NCBI GenBank assembly: GCA_023433705.1
Contig: JAEYUC010000057.1
Location: forward strand, 1 to 64,000
DNA length: 64,000 nt
Direction: 5' to 3'
Source of the DNA: Pseudomonadota bacterium
GTDB lineage: Bacteria; Pseudomonadota; Gammaproteobacteria; Steroidobacterales; Steroidobacteraceae
The stretch's first letter is position 1. Every line of letters begins with the position of its first letter. This document shows, piece by piece, positions 1 to 8,059 of this stretch. The position numbers and the translations under genes were made by a program. Under the pieces are notes generated by a model. That model had not been told where the DNA came from, ran no database searches, and worked only from the letters and a program-made list of their open reading frames with translations.

Positions 1-85
1 GGATTAGGTGCCGGTGTAAAAAGTGGGGATTAGCGCAACTCAACGCGGGCTGCCAATCCCCACTTTTTACACCGGCACCTAATCC
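1..85. repeat. Perfect 31-bp inverted repeat, REP-like or transposon-end-like palindrome
   Basis: Bases 1-31 and 55-85 are exact reverse complements, separated by a 23-base loop (32-54). The right arm also holds a direct repeat, AATCCCCAC, at 55-63 and 81-89. The arm contains GGTGCC and a T5 run, features often seen in repeats mobilised by RAYT-type transposases, but no transposase lies in the window. The palindrome supplies the stop codon of the isoaspartyl peptidase gene (TAG, read on the minus strand at 79-81). It could also fold as a transcription terminator. It may extend beyond the left edge. Confidence 0.85.
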
Positions 86-1140
86 CCACCTCGCCTGTAG
101 ATAGCAACTTCGCGCTGGCCTTGCGAAGTCCGCATCCCGCGGAACATGCCTTCGCTGTTGAAATCCATGACGATCTCGCCATGTGGGTCGATCGCGATCA
201 CGCCGCCGTTGCCGCCGAGCGCCTTCATGCGCCCGTTGAGTACGTTGTCCACGGCCTTCGCGAGCGGGATCTTCAGGTACTGCACGTGCGCGCAGATGTC
301 GTGCGCGACCACCGTGCGGATGAAATACTCGCCGTGCCCGGTTGCCGACACCGCGCAGCTTTCGTTGTTCGCATAAGTGCCCGCGCCGATGATCGGCGAA
401 TCGCCGACTCGGCCCCAGCGTTTGCCGGTCATCCCGCCCGTCGACGTGGCCGCGGCGATGTTGCCCTCCAGATCCAGCGCCACCGCACCCACGGTCCCGA
501 ACGCCTGCAGCTCGTTCTCGCGCACCCGCGCGCCGCGCAGCATGCGCTCCAGCTGCTGTTGCCGGATCGGCGTGCGGAAGTACTCGTTCGGCACCATGTC
601 GACGCCCTGCGATCTCGCGAATTCCTCGGCGCCTTCGCCGACGAGCATCACGTGAGGTGACTTGTCCATCACGAGCCGTGCGAGCTCGATCGGGTTCTTG
701 ACGTGCCTGAGCCCCGTCACCGCGCCCGCCGCCAGTGTCCTGCCGTCCATGAGCGAGGCATCGAGCTGCGCCTCGCCATTGCGATCCAGGACAGCCCCGC
801 GTCCCGCGTTGAACAGCGGGTTGTCCTCCAGAACACGCACCGCCGCGATCGTCGCATCGAGACTCGTGCCATTGCGCGCCAGCACGGCATACCCCGCGTC
901 GAGCGCCTCTTCGAGACCGGCGAGATACGCCTTTTCCTGTGTCTCGTTCATGTCCTTGCGAGACAACGTTCCGGCGCCGCCGTGAATCGCGATCGCAAAC
1001 ATCTTTCCTCCGGAGCGCTGTGCGCCTGTCTCAGCCGCACGCCCAACGCAAGTGCAAGTGAGCGTTAACAGCACCGCAATGGAAACCGCGGCCGTTTTCA
1101 GCCGCCGCAAGCCACTCGGGAATATCTGATTCGCCGCCAT
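79..1140 (-). CDS. iaaA: Isoaspartyl peptidase / L-asparaginase (Ntn hydrolase)
   Basis: Plant-type (type III) asparaginase that removes isoaspartyl residues from dipeptides and hydrolyses asparagine. The 353-residue proenzyme has IHGGAGT at 52-58 and the autocleavage motif GTVGAV with nucleophile Thr216; cleavage before this Thr yields the alpha and beta subunits. The N-terminal ~35 residues look like a signal peptide (LKTAAVSIAVLLTLTC), so the mature enzyme is probably periplasmic. The last codons (RRGGD, then TAG) run into the 31-bp palindrome, so the natural C-terminus may have been altered by insertion of that repeat. It is divergent from pyruvate carboxylase across about 61 bases. Family assignment is firm; export is inferred. 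Confidence 0.93.
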   Translation of the reverse strand: MAANQIFPSGLRRLKTAAVSIAVLLTLTCTCVGRAAETGAQRSGGKMFAIAIHGGAGTLSRKDMNETQEKAYLAGLEEALDAGYAVLARNGTSLDATIAAVRVLEDNPLFNAGRGAVLDRNGEAQLDASLMDGRTLAAGAVTGLRHVKNPIELARLVMDKSPHVMLVGEGAEEFARSQGVDMVPNEYFRTPIRQQQLERMLRGARVRENELQAFGTVGAVALDLEGNIAAATSTGGMTGKRWGRVGDSPIIGAGTYANNESCAVSATGHGEYFIRTVVAHDICAHVQYLKIPLAKAVDNVLNGRMKALGGNGGVIAIDPHGEIVMDFNSEGMFRGMRTSQGQREVAIYRRGGD

Positions 1141-1201
1141 TTTTCCGGCTCCTGCGGCTATGCTGTCGCCGTTTCCGGATCATATTTAAAAGAACGTACT
1201 C

Positions 1202-4200
1202 ATGCTGACCCGTATCCGCAGCCTGCTCGTCGCCAACCGCGGTGAGATCGCCATCCGAGTGATGCGCGCCGCGAACGAACTGGGCATTCGCACCATCGCC
1301 GTCTATTCGCAGGAAGATCGCTTCTCGCTGCATCGGACGAAAGCCGACGAGGCCTATCTCGTGGGCCGCGGCAAGGCGCCCGTCGATGCCTACCTCGACA
1401 TCGAGGACATCCTGCGCGTCGCGGTGGAAGCGAAAGCGGACGCGATTCATCCCGGTTACGGCTTCCTCTCGGAGAACCCCGAGTTCGTCGAGGCCTGCAA
1501 TCGCGAGGGCGTGATTTTCGTCGGTCCGACGCCCGAGATCATGCGCGAGCTCGGCAACAAGGTGGCAGCGCGCAACCTGGCCACGCGCGCGAAGGTGCCG
1601 GTGATGCCGGCCACGCCGCCATTGCCGGCGGACATCGAGACCTGCAAGCAGCAGGCGGCGGAAGTCGGCTATCCCGTGATGCTCAAGGCGTCCTGGGGCG
1701 GCGGCGGCCGCGGCATGCGCATCATCGAGAACGACGCGCAGCTCACGGAGCTGCTGCCCGTCGCGCGCCGCGAGGCGAAGGCCGGCTTCGGCAACGACGA
1801 GGTCTATCTGGAGAAGCTCGTGCGCAAGGCGCGGCACATCGAGGTACAGATTCTCGGCGACACGCACGGCAATCTCGTGCATCTCTACGAGCGCGACTGC
1901 ACGGTGCAGCGGCGCAACCAGAAGGTCGTCGAGCGCGCGCCCGCGGCGTTCCTGACCGAGGCGCAGCGCAACGAGTTGTGCGGCTACGCGCTGCAGATCG
2001 GCAAGGCGGTCAACTACCGCAACGCCGGCACCGTCGAGTTCCTGCAGGACGCGGACACCGGCAAGTTCTATTTCATCGAGGTCAACCCGCGCATCCAGGT
2101 CGAACACACCGTGACCGAGGCCGTCACCGGCATCGATCTCGTGAAGGCGCAGATCCGCATCGCGGATGGCGCGAAGATCGGCGATGACGACAGCGGCGTA
2201 CCTGCGCAGAAGGACATCCACCTGACCGCACACGCGCTGCAATGTCGCGTGACGACGGAGGATCCCGAGAACAATTTCTCGCCCGACTACGGCAAGATCA
2301 CCGCGTACCGCTCGCCCGCGGGATTCGGCATCCGGCTCGACGCGGGTACTGCTTACGCTGGCGCCATCCTCACGCGTTCGTACGACTCGATGCTCGTGAA
2401 GGTGACGGCGTGGGCGCCGAACCCGGTCGAAGCCATAGCACGCATGCATCGCGCGCTGTGGGAATTCCGCATCCGCGGCGTCGCGACCAACCTGCGATTC
2501 CTCGATCAGGTCATCACGCACCCGAAGTTCGCGCACGGCGATTACACGACGAAGTTCATCGACGAGACGCCCGAGCTCTTCAAGTGGGAGAAGAAGCGCG
2601 ACCGCGCGACGCGCATCCTCTCGTTCATCGGCGACACCATCGTCAACGGCAACCCCGAAGTGAAGGGGCGCATCAAGCCGAAGCAGATGACGCTGGCGCG
2701 GCTGCCGAAGTTCAACGTCGCGAAGACGCCGCCATCGGGCACCAAGCAGAAGCTCGACGAGCTCGGCGCCGAAGGCTTCGCGAAGTGGATGCTCGCGCAG
2801 GAGCGCGTGCTGATCACCGACACCACGATGCGCGACGCGCACCAGTCGCTGCTCGCGACGCGCATGCGTCAGCCGGACATGACGGCGATCGCGCCTTACT
2901 ACGCGCACATGCTGCCGCAGCTCTTCTCGATGGAATGCTGGGGCGGAGCGACCTTCGACGTGGCCATGCGCTTCCTCAAGGAGGATCCGTGGTCGCGCCT
3001 CGAGCAGCTCCGCGCGGCCATGCCGAACCTGCTCCTGCAGATGCTGCTGCGCTCCGCGAACGCGGTCGGCTACACGAACTACCCGGACAACGTCGTACGC
3101 GCCTTCGTGAAGCAGGCGGCGATCTCCGGCATCGACGTGTTCCGCGTGTTCGACTCGCTCAATTGGGTCGACAACATGCGCGTCGCGATCGACGCGGTGC
3201 TCGAGACCGGCAAACTCTGCGAAGCGTCGGTCTGCTACTCGGGCAATCTCTCCTCGCCGAAGGAGACGAAGTTCACGCTCGACTACTACCTCGAGATGGG
3301 CCGCAAGCTGAAGGCGGCCGGCACACACATCATCGGCATCAAGGACATGGCGGGCCTGTGCCAGCCAAACGCGGCGTACAAGCTCGTCAAGGCGCTCAAG
3401 GACGAGCTCAAACTACCCGTGCATTTCCACACGCACGACACCTCCGGTATCGCCGCGGCGAGCGTGCTCGCGGCCGTGGCCGCCGGATGCGACGCGGTGG
3501 ACGGTGCGATCGACGCGATGTCGGGCTTCACCTCTCAGCCGAACCTCGGCTCGATCATCGAGGCGCTGCGCTACAGCGCGCGCGATCCCGGCATCGATCA
3601 CGCCGCCGTGCGGTCGATCTCTATGTACTGGGAGCAGGTGCGCAAGAACTACCTCGCGTTCGAGAGCGACATGCGTGCCGGCGCGTCCGAGGTGTACGTG
3701 CACGAGATGCCCGGCGGGCAGTACACGAACCTCAAGGAACAGGCGCGTTCCGTCGGTCTCGACGATGCGCGCTGGCCGGAAGTGGCCCAGGCGTATGCCG
3801 ACGTGAACCAGATGTTCGGCAACATCGTGAAGGTGACGCCGTCATCGAAGGTCGTGGGCGACCTGGCGATCATGATGGTCTCCTCCGGGCTCACGAAGGA
3901 GCAGGTGGAGGATCCTGACTACGAAGTCGCCTTCCCCGAATCTGTCGTGCAGATGATGCGCGGCGATCTCGGCCGGCCCGAAGGCGGCTGGCCGGAAGGC
4001 ATCCAGAAGAAGGTCCTCAAGGGACAGAAGCCGCTCTCGGAGCGGCCGGGCGCCACACTCGCGCCGCTCGATCTCGCGGCCGAGCGCAAGACTCTGGACG
4101 AGAAGCTGGCGCGGCCCGCGACGGATACACAGTTCGCGTCCTACCTGATGTATCCGAAGGTGTTCCTCGACTACGCGCGCGACCGCGCCGCGTTCGGCGA

Positions 4201-4651
4201 CTGCGCCGTCCTGCCGACGCCCGTGTTCTTCTACGGCATGGAGCCGGGCGACGAGACCACGATCGACATCGAACGCGGCAAGACGCTCATCGTGCGATTC
4301 GTGGCCGTATCCGAAGTGCACGATGACGGGACGCGCCAGGTGTTCTTCGAGCTCAACGGCCAGCCGCGCTCGATCAGCGTCGCCGATCGCTCGCAGGTCG
4401 CGAAGCGCTCGCCGCAGCGCAAGATGGAGGCGGGCAATCCCAAGCACGTCGGCGCGCCGATGCCCGGCACCGTCGCGACGGTGAAGGCGATAGTTGGACA
4501 GAAGGTCGCGAAGGGCGATCTGCTGCTCACGATGGAAGCCATGAAGATGGAGACCAGCGTGCGCGCGGAGACCGACGGCACGGTGGCCGAAGTACTGGCG
4601 AAGCCGGGAATGCAGGTGGACGCGAAGGATTTGCTGGTCGTGCTCGGCTGA
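1202..4651 (+). CDS. pyc: Pyruvate carboxylase, single-chain
   Basis: Biotin-dependent anaplerotic enzyme that carboxylates pyruvate to oxaloacetate using ATP and bicarbonate. The 1149-residue chain has the full domain order: biotin carboxylase (residues 1 to about 450, with the glycine-rich ATP-grasp loop WGGGGRGMRI and EVNPRIQVEH), carboxyltransferase (about 530-900, starting RDAHQSLLATR), and a C-terminal biotinyl carrier domain whose AMKMET motif places the biotinylated lysine at Lys1115. Length matches the alpha4 one-polypeptide family. It stands alone, divergent from iaaA. No frameshift or missing motif is visible. Confidence 0.97.
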   Translation: MLTRIRSLLVANRGEIAIRVMRAANELGIRTIAVYSQEDRFSLHRTKADEAYLVGRGKAPVDAYLDIEDILRVAVEAKADAIHPGYGFLSENPEFVEACNREGVIFVGPTPEIMRELGNKVAARNLATRAKVPVMPATPPLPADIETCKQQAAEVGYPVMLKASWGGGGRGMRIIENDAQLTELLPVARREAKAGFGNDEVYLEKLVRKARHIEVQILGDTHGNLVHLYERDCTVQRRNQKVVERAPAAFLTEAQRNELCGYALQIGKAVNYRNAGTVEFLQDADTGKFYFIEVNPRIQVEHTVTEAVTGIDLVKAQIRIADGAKIGDDDSGVPAQKDIHLTAHALQCRVTTEDPENNFSPDYGKITAYRSPAGFGIRLDAGTAYAGAILTRSYDSMLVKVTAWAPNPVEAIARMHRALWEFRIRGVATNLRFLDQVITHPKFAHGDYTTKFIDETPELFKWEKKRDRATRILSFIGDTIVNGNPEVKGRIKPKQMTLARLPKFNVAKTPPSGTKQKLDELGAEGFAKWMLAQERVLITDTTMRDAHQSLLATRMRQPDMTAIAPYYAHMLPQLFSMECWGGATFDVAMRFLKEDPWSRLEQLRAAMPNLLLQMLLRSANAVGYTNYPDNVVRAFVKQAAISGIDVFRVFDSLNWVDNMRVAIDAVLETGKLCEASVCYSGNLSSPKETKFTLDYYLEMGRKLKAAGTHIIGIKDMAGLCQPNAAYKLVKALKDELKLPVHFHTHDTSGIAAASVLAAVAAGCDAVDGAIDAMSGFTSQPNLGSIIEALRYSARDPGIDHAAVRSISMYWEQVRKNYLAFESDMRAGASEVYVHEMPGGQYTNLKEQARSVGLDDARWPEVAQAYADVNQMFGNIVKVTPSSKVVGDLAIMMVSSGLTKEQVEDPDYEVAFPESVVQMMRGDLGRPEGGWPEGIQKKVLKGQKPLSERPGATLAPLDLAAERKTLDEKLARPATDTQFASYLMYPKVFLDYARDRAAFGDCAVLPTPVFFYGMEPGDETTIDIERGKTLIVRFVAVSEVHDDGTRQVFFELNGQPRSISVADRSQVAKRSPQRKMEAGNPKHVGAPMPGTVATVKAIVGQKVAKGDLLLTMEAMKMETSVRAETDGTVAEVLAKPGMQVDAKDLLVVLG

Positions 4652-4891
4652 GCATCCGGGCGATCGCGTTCTGAAAGTTGGCTGCCTGCGGATCCTTCGC
4701 GCCCGTCCGCCCGATGGTTCCCTGGCAATAATTCTCCAGCAAGCCTGTCGAGTGACATTGCTGCCGAAATAGGGCAGAAATGCATCCTCGCGCGCGCTAA
4801 CTAGCTATGGGAGTATTTTCCGCGTCGCAACACATGGATCCCCGCGCTCGCCGACATGGGGTTAGTGAGCGCCCACGATCCGGAGTAAGAA
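4652..4891 (+). other. Intergenic region upstream of the peptide cassette
   Basis: About 240 bases with no convincing coding frame. It is somewhat more AT-rich than the flanking genes and should hold the promoter of the double-glycine peptide gene. I could not pick a -35/-10 pair with confidence. A GGAG ribosome-binding site sits just before the start at 4892. Confidence 0.4.
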
Positions 4892-5239
4892 ATGGAAACT
4901 TCTACTTTGAACGGAGCGAACGGAACGCGCGCACACGGAATCGTGCCGCTTTCGATGAATGAGATCGAGTTGGTGGCGGGAGGGAAGGCGGCCGAAATGC
5001 CGCAGAGCGTTTGGGAGCGCCTCCTCGCATGGATGGAGGGGCTCATCAGCAGTCCGCCATCTGGGAGCGGCCGCTATTTCATCACTGGCGATCAGGTCAT
5101 CATCCTTCAGCAGGCCTGCATCGACGCCGGAAACAACTTTTCGGCCACATTCGGATCCGGATCGGGCGGCTTCGCGGTGCGCGTTGTCGGCGCAGACGCA
5201 GATATGTCCCTCGTGTCCATCAACTGCACGAGGCCCTGA
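4892..5239 (+). CDS. Double-glycine leader peptide precursor (bacteriocin/microcin-like)
   Basis: 115-residue small protein. Residues 20-31 (LSMNEIELVAGG) match the double-glycine leader pattern that C39-peptidase ABC exporters cut after GG. Cleavage after Gly31 would release an 84-residue peptide with only two cysteines (Cys76 and Cys112, the latter four residues from the end), able to form one disulfide, and a glycine/serine-rich stretch near residues 87-93. A GGAG ribosome-binding site precedes the ATG. It is the first gene of a co-directional cassette with an S41-like protein, an HlyD adaptor and a C39-ABC exporter, the standard partners of such peptides. No immunity gene is evident. Whether it is a toxin, signal or structural peptide cannot be told from sequence. 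Confidence 0.75.
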   Translation: METSTLNGANGTRAHGIVPLSMNEIELVAGGKAAEMPQSVWERLLAWMEGLISSPPSGSGRYFITGDQVIILQQACIDAGNNFSATFGSGSGGFAVRVVGADADMSLVSINCTRP

Positions 5240-5250
5240 GCCAGAAGAAA

Positions 5251-5274
5251 GTGGCGCGCCACCCGGCGCGCCAC
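5251..5274 (+). terminator. Strong hairpin between precursor and processing genes
   Basis: GTGGCGCGCC (5251-5260) pairs perfectly with GGCGCGCCAC (5265-5274) across a 4-base ACCC loop, 12 bases after the precursor stop codon. There is no T-run after it, so it is more likely an attenuator or RNA-stability/processing element than a full terminator. This layout would let the precursor be made in excess over the export machinery. Confidence 0.6.
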
Positions 5275-5296
5275 GTTGCGAACTCCCGAAAACCGC

Positions 5297-6796
5297 ATGT
5301 CCAGAATCAAACGAGCACTGCTAATCTCCGGCATGTTTGCTCTGGCGCTGTCCTTGGGCGGCATTGGGTGCGCGCCCAGACAACAAGATTTTGAGAGCCT
5401 CCGCCATGCCATTTTCGCTCAGGCATGGTCGATCATCGGAGCAAACTACTACGACCGATCCATGAACGGGCTCGATTGGGAGGCCGTCAGGAGGACCTAC
5501 GAGTCCAAAGTCATCGATCAGCACAGCTCGATTGATTTGTACTGGAACGTGTTGCGGCCGATGACCGAACTCCTGGAAACGTCCCATGTCATGGCAAATC
5601 CACCGCCCAGGCCACAAGTCGACGCGGCAAGTAACCCGCAGGCTTCGGGGTCGGCCTTGAGTCCTGAAGCTTGCGGCGGTTTGTTGATTTCGTTCGGCCC
5701 CAGAGGACTGCGCGCCAGGATCATGCGCGTGAATGCGAGTTCGTTGCTCAGGTTGGTGGGCGTGCGTGCTGGATGGCGATTGGTAGCCGTTTCGGCACGC
5801 GATGAAGATTCCAGTCTTCCTCGAGTGCTCAGCTTCATGTCGACTGATGGCAATGAAGTCGAAGTCGACCTCTCGAAGATCCCCGGTATGGATCGGAAAG
5901 CTGTTTCCGCCGACCTCGACTCGTTAGGTCAGCTCCGCGCGGAAGGTGCAGATTCGACGACCGAGCTGGAGATGGATTCTCTTGGGATTTCAATACGAAT
6001 CGGCCGGAATACAAAGGCGCCCTTCGTTGTCGACGTTCTCAACGGCAGTGAGGCCGCACGCGCTGGAATAGAGCCGGGCTCCACATTCACAGCGTGGCAA
6101 TCAAAACAGGCTGGGGGTGGGGAGATACTCTTCATAGGCGACTTTAGATCTCCTGAGGGAAAGCCATATTCCGCAACTTTCAAATTCCAACTCCGGTGCG
6201 ATATCCAGGACCGCGCTGCGGAAGTGCTTCCCGGCGACATCCTGCATCTACGCTTCGACACATTTAGACCAGACGTCGTGTCGTGGCTCGACGAGCAACT
6301 CCTCATCAACCCGCGCGCGGTGATTCTGGATTTGCGAAGAAATGTCGGTGGAGATGCAAATGCAATGCAGGAGGTCTTGAGCCGCTTTCTCGCGAGAGGT
6401 GCTCGAATTGCGAAAGTAGTACGTGTGGATCGGGAGGAAATCGTTTTGGCGGGTTCCACAGCATCTGTTTTCACTGGCCCCCTTGCAATTCTGCTGAGCC
6501 CGCTTAGCGCAAGCGCATCTGAAGTGAGCGCGAGTGCGCTTCGCATACATGGACGTGCACTTCTCTATGGTCAAGACACTCTGGGCAATGTGCTCCTGGC
6601 GAACTCATTTCAATTGATCGATGGCGGCATAGTGCAGGTAGCGACCGCGGATATTCGAAGCGTCGATGGACGACGCCTCGAAGACGTCGGGGTAAAGGTT
6701 GATAGAAAACTCATGCCTACGCTCGCCGCGATAAAATCCGGCCACGACATCGTTCTCGAGGCGGCTCTGGCGGATCTCAGACAAGCTCTTCACTAA
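5297..6796 (+). CDS. S41 (tail-specific/CtpA-like) peptidase family protein with PDZ-like region, catalytic Lys missing
   Basis: 499 residues from the ATG at 5297; an upstream TTG at 5276 lies in the hairpin flank and is less likely. The N-terminus is a signal peptide ending in a Cys (LGGIGC), possibly a lipoprotein. A PDZ-like stretch (SEAARAGIEPGS) precedes the S41 core. The core aligns without gaps to the Prc/CtpA active site: the SASASE motif is kept (Ser406 in the nucleophile position), but the general-base lysine of the FGKG motif is replaced by Asn431 (TLGN). The Ser/Lys dyad is therefore broken. It sits between the precursor and exporter genes, so a role in peptide maturation, chaperoning or immunity is possible but unproven. 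Confidence 0.75.
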   Translation: MSRIKRALLISGMFALALSLGGIGCAPRQQDFESLRHAIFAQAWSIIGANYYDRSMNGLDWEAVRRTYESKVIDQHSSIDLYWNVLRPMTELLETSHVMANPPPRPQVDAASNPQASGSALSPEACGGLLISFGPRGLRARIMRVNASSLLRLVGVRAGWRLVAVSARDEDSSLPRVLSFMSTDGNEVEVDLSKIPGMDRKAVSADLDSLGQLRAEGADSTTELEMDSLGISIRIGRNTKAPFVVDVLNGSEAARAGIEPGSTFTAWQSKQAGGGEILFIGDFRSPEGKPYSATFKFQLRCDIQDRAAEVLPGDILHLRFDTFRPDVVSWLDEQLLINPRAVILDLRRNVGGDANAMQEVLSRFLARGARIAKVVRVDREEIVLAGSTASVFTGPLAILLSPLSASASEVSASALRIHGRALLYGQDTLGNVLLANSFQLIDGGIVQVATADIRSVDGRRLEDVGVKVDRKLMPTLAAIKSGHDIVLEAALADLRQALH

Positions 6797-6811
6797 CAAC
6801 TCTCCGAACGC

Positions 6812-8059
6812 ATGGACGCGGAACGGAAAACACCGCTCTTTCGAAAAGAGCTGATCGACCATCTCGCTCACCGTTTGCACGGCGAGATCAGCATTGCCGT
6901 GCCGGTGTCGTGGCAGGCGATCGGCTATTTCCTGTTCGCGACGCTCATCGTCGCGTTCGTGTTCTTGTGCACCGCTTCATACGCGCGAGTGGAAACCGTC
7001 GGCGGCGCCATTGCGCTCGACAAGGGAGTCGTCTCGATCGTGCCGACGCGGCCGGGCGTCGTCACGGAAATACTGGCCCGGGAAGGGTCGCGCGTGAGCG
7101 CCGGGCAGCCGCTGCTCTCCATTCGATCCGAAGAGGATTCGGATCGTGGAGCCACCGCGCCGGAGCGCATCCTCGCGGCACTGGACGAGCAGGACCGATC
7201 CTTCAAGGCGCAGGCGGCCCTGCTCACAGAATCGTCGGCCGCCGAACAGGCGCGCTTGAGGGAGCAAGTGCGCGGTCTGTCCGACGAAATCATCCGGCTC
7301 GAAGCACAGATCTCCGTCCAGGAACGCCTCGTGAACCTCTCCGGGAACCTGGTGCGCCGCGCGCAGGAAATCGCGGCTCAGGGATACATCAGCAAACACG
7401 ATCGCGACGCGAGCGAGGCGGAGATGCTCACCAAGCGTCAACAGCTCCTGCAACTGCAGCAGGCGCGTGCCGCGAAATCCGCCGAACTACTCGCGGCGCA
7501 ACGCGCGATGGCGCAGTCCGCCAGCAACGCCGAAGCACAGATTGCGGCACTATCGTCGAATCGCGCGCAGGTGGCGCAGCAGGTCGCCCAGGCCAATGCC
7601 GCACAGGGCTATGCGCTCACGTCGCCCGTCGACGGAACGGTGACGGCGCTGACCGCGCGAGTCGGTCAACCTTCATCCCCGAGCACGTCGTCGATGCTCA
7701 TCGTGCCCGATGGCACGCGGCCGCTCGCCGAGCTGCAGGTTCCGAGCAGCGCCGTGGGTTTCCTCGCGGTCGGGCAGGCCGTGAGGCTCAGCGTCGACGC
7801 GTTTCCCTACGAGCGGTTCGGAGTCATCGAAGGACGCATCGAATCGATCGCGACCGCCGCGACGCTCCGCCCGATGCCGGACGGCAAGTCGGCGCCGGTC
7901 TACCTGGTGAACGTCGAGCTGCCCGATCCCTGGATCGTCGCGTTCGGCCGCAGGCAATCCTTGCTCGCGGGCATGACGCTCTCCGCCCGCATCGTCACGA
8001 GAAAGCAGACCTTGCTCGAATGGCTGTTCGAGCCGGTCTACGCGGTCAACCGCCGATGA
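6812..8059 (+). CDS. HlyD/CvaA-type membrane fusion protein
   Basis: 415-residue periplasmic adaptor of a type I secretion system. One N-terminal membrane helix (about residues 30-52), then a split biotinyl-lipoyl domain (VPTRPGVVTEILAREGSRV and, after the hairpin, YALTSPVDGTVTAL), a long Ala/Gln/Glu-rich coiled coil (about 100-250), and a beta-barrel region. It starts 15 bases after the S41-like gene and overlaps the ABC exporter by ATGA, implying translational coupling. It should link the exporter to an outer-membrane TolC-type channel, which is not encoded in the window. Its closest functional counterpart is CvaA of colicin V export. Confidence 0.88.
   Translation: MDAERKTPLFRKELIDHLAHRLHGEISIAVPVSWQAIGYFLFATLIVAFVFLCTASYARVETVGGAIALDKGVVSIVPTRPGVVTEILAREGSRVSAGQPLLSIRSEEDSDRGATAPERILAALDEQDRSFKAQAALLTESSAAEQARLREQVRGLSDEIIRLEAQISVQERLVNLSGNLVRRAQEIAAQGYISKHDRDASEAEMLTKRQQLLQLQQARAAKSAELLAAQRAMAQSASNAEAQIAALSSNRAQVAQQVAQANAAQGYALTSPVDGTVTALTARVGQPSSPSTSSMLIVPDGTRPLAELQVPSSAVGFLAVGQAVRLSVDAFPYERFGVIEGRIESIATAATLRPMPDGKSAPVYLVNVELPDPWIVAFGRRQSLLAGMTLSARIVTRKQTLLEWLFEPVYAVNRR

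Noticed and set aside
1031..3328. Long 765-codon open frame antisense to pyruvate carboxylase
   Set aside because: Arg/His/Asp-rich composition typical of an antisense shadow in GC-rich DNA; the sense frame encodes a complete, well-conserved enzyme.
5276..5296. TTG start for the S41-like protein
   Set aside because: Lies at the flank of the strong hairpin; the ATG at 5297 directly begins the signal peptide.
6910..8055. Upstream extension of the C39-ABC frame through the HlyD gene
   Set aside because: The extension is Arg-rich shadow sequence; the true start is the ATG at 8056, which gives a standard C39 domain with Cys26.
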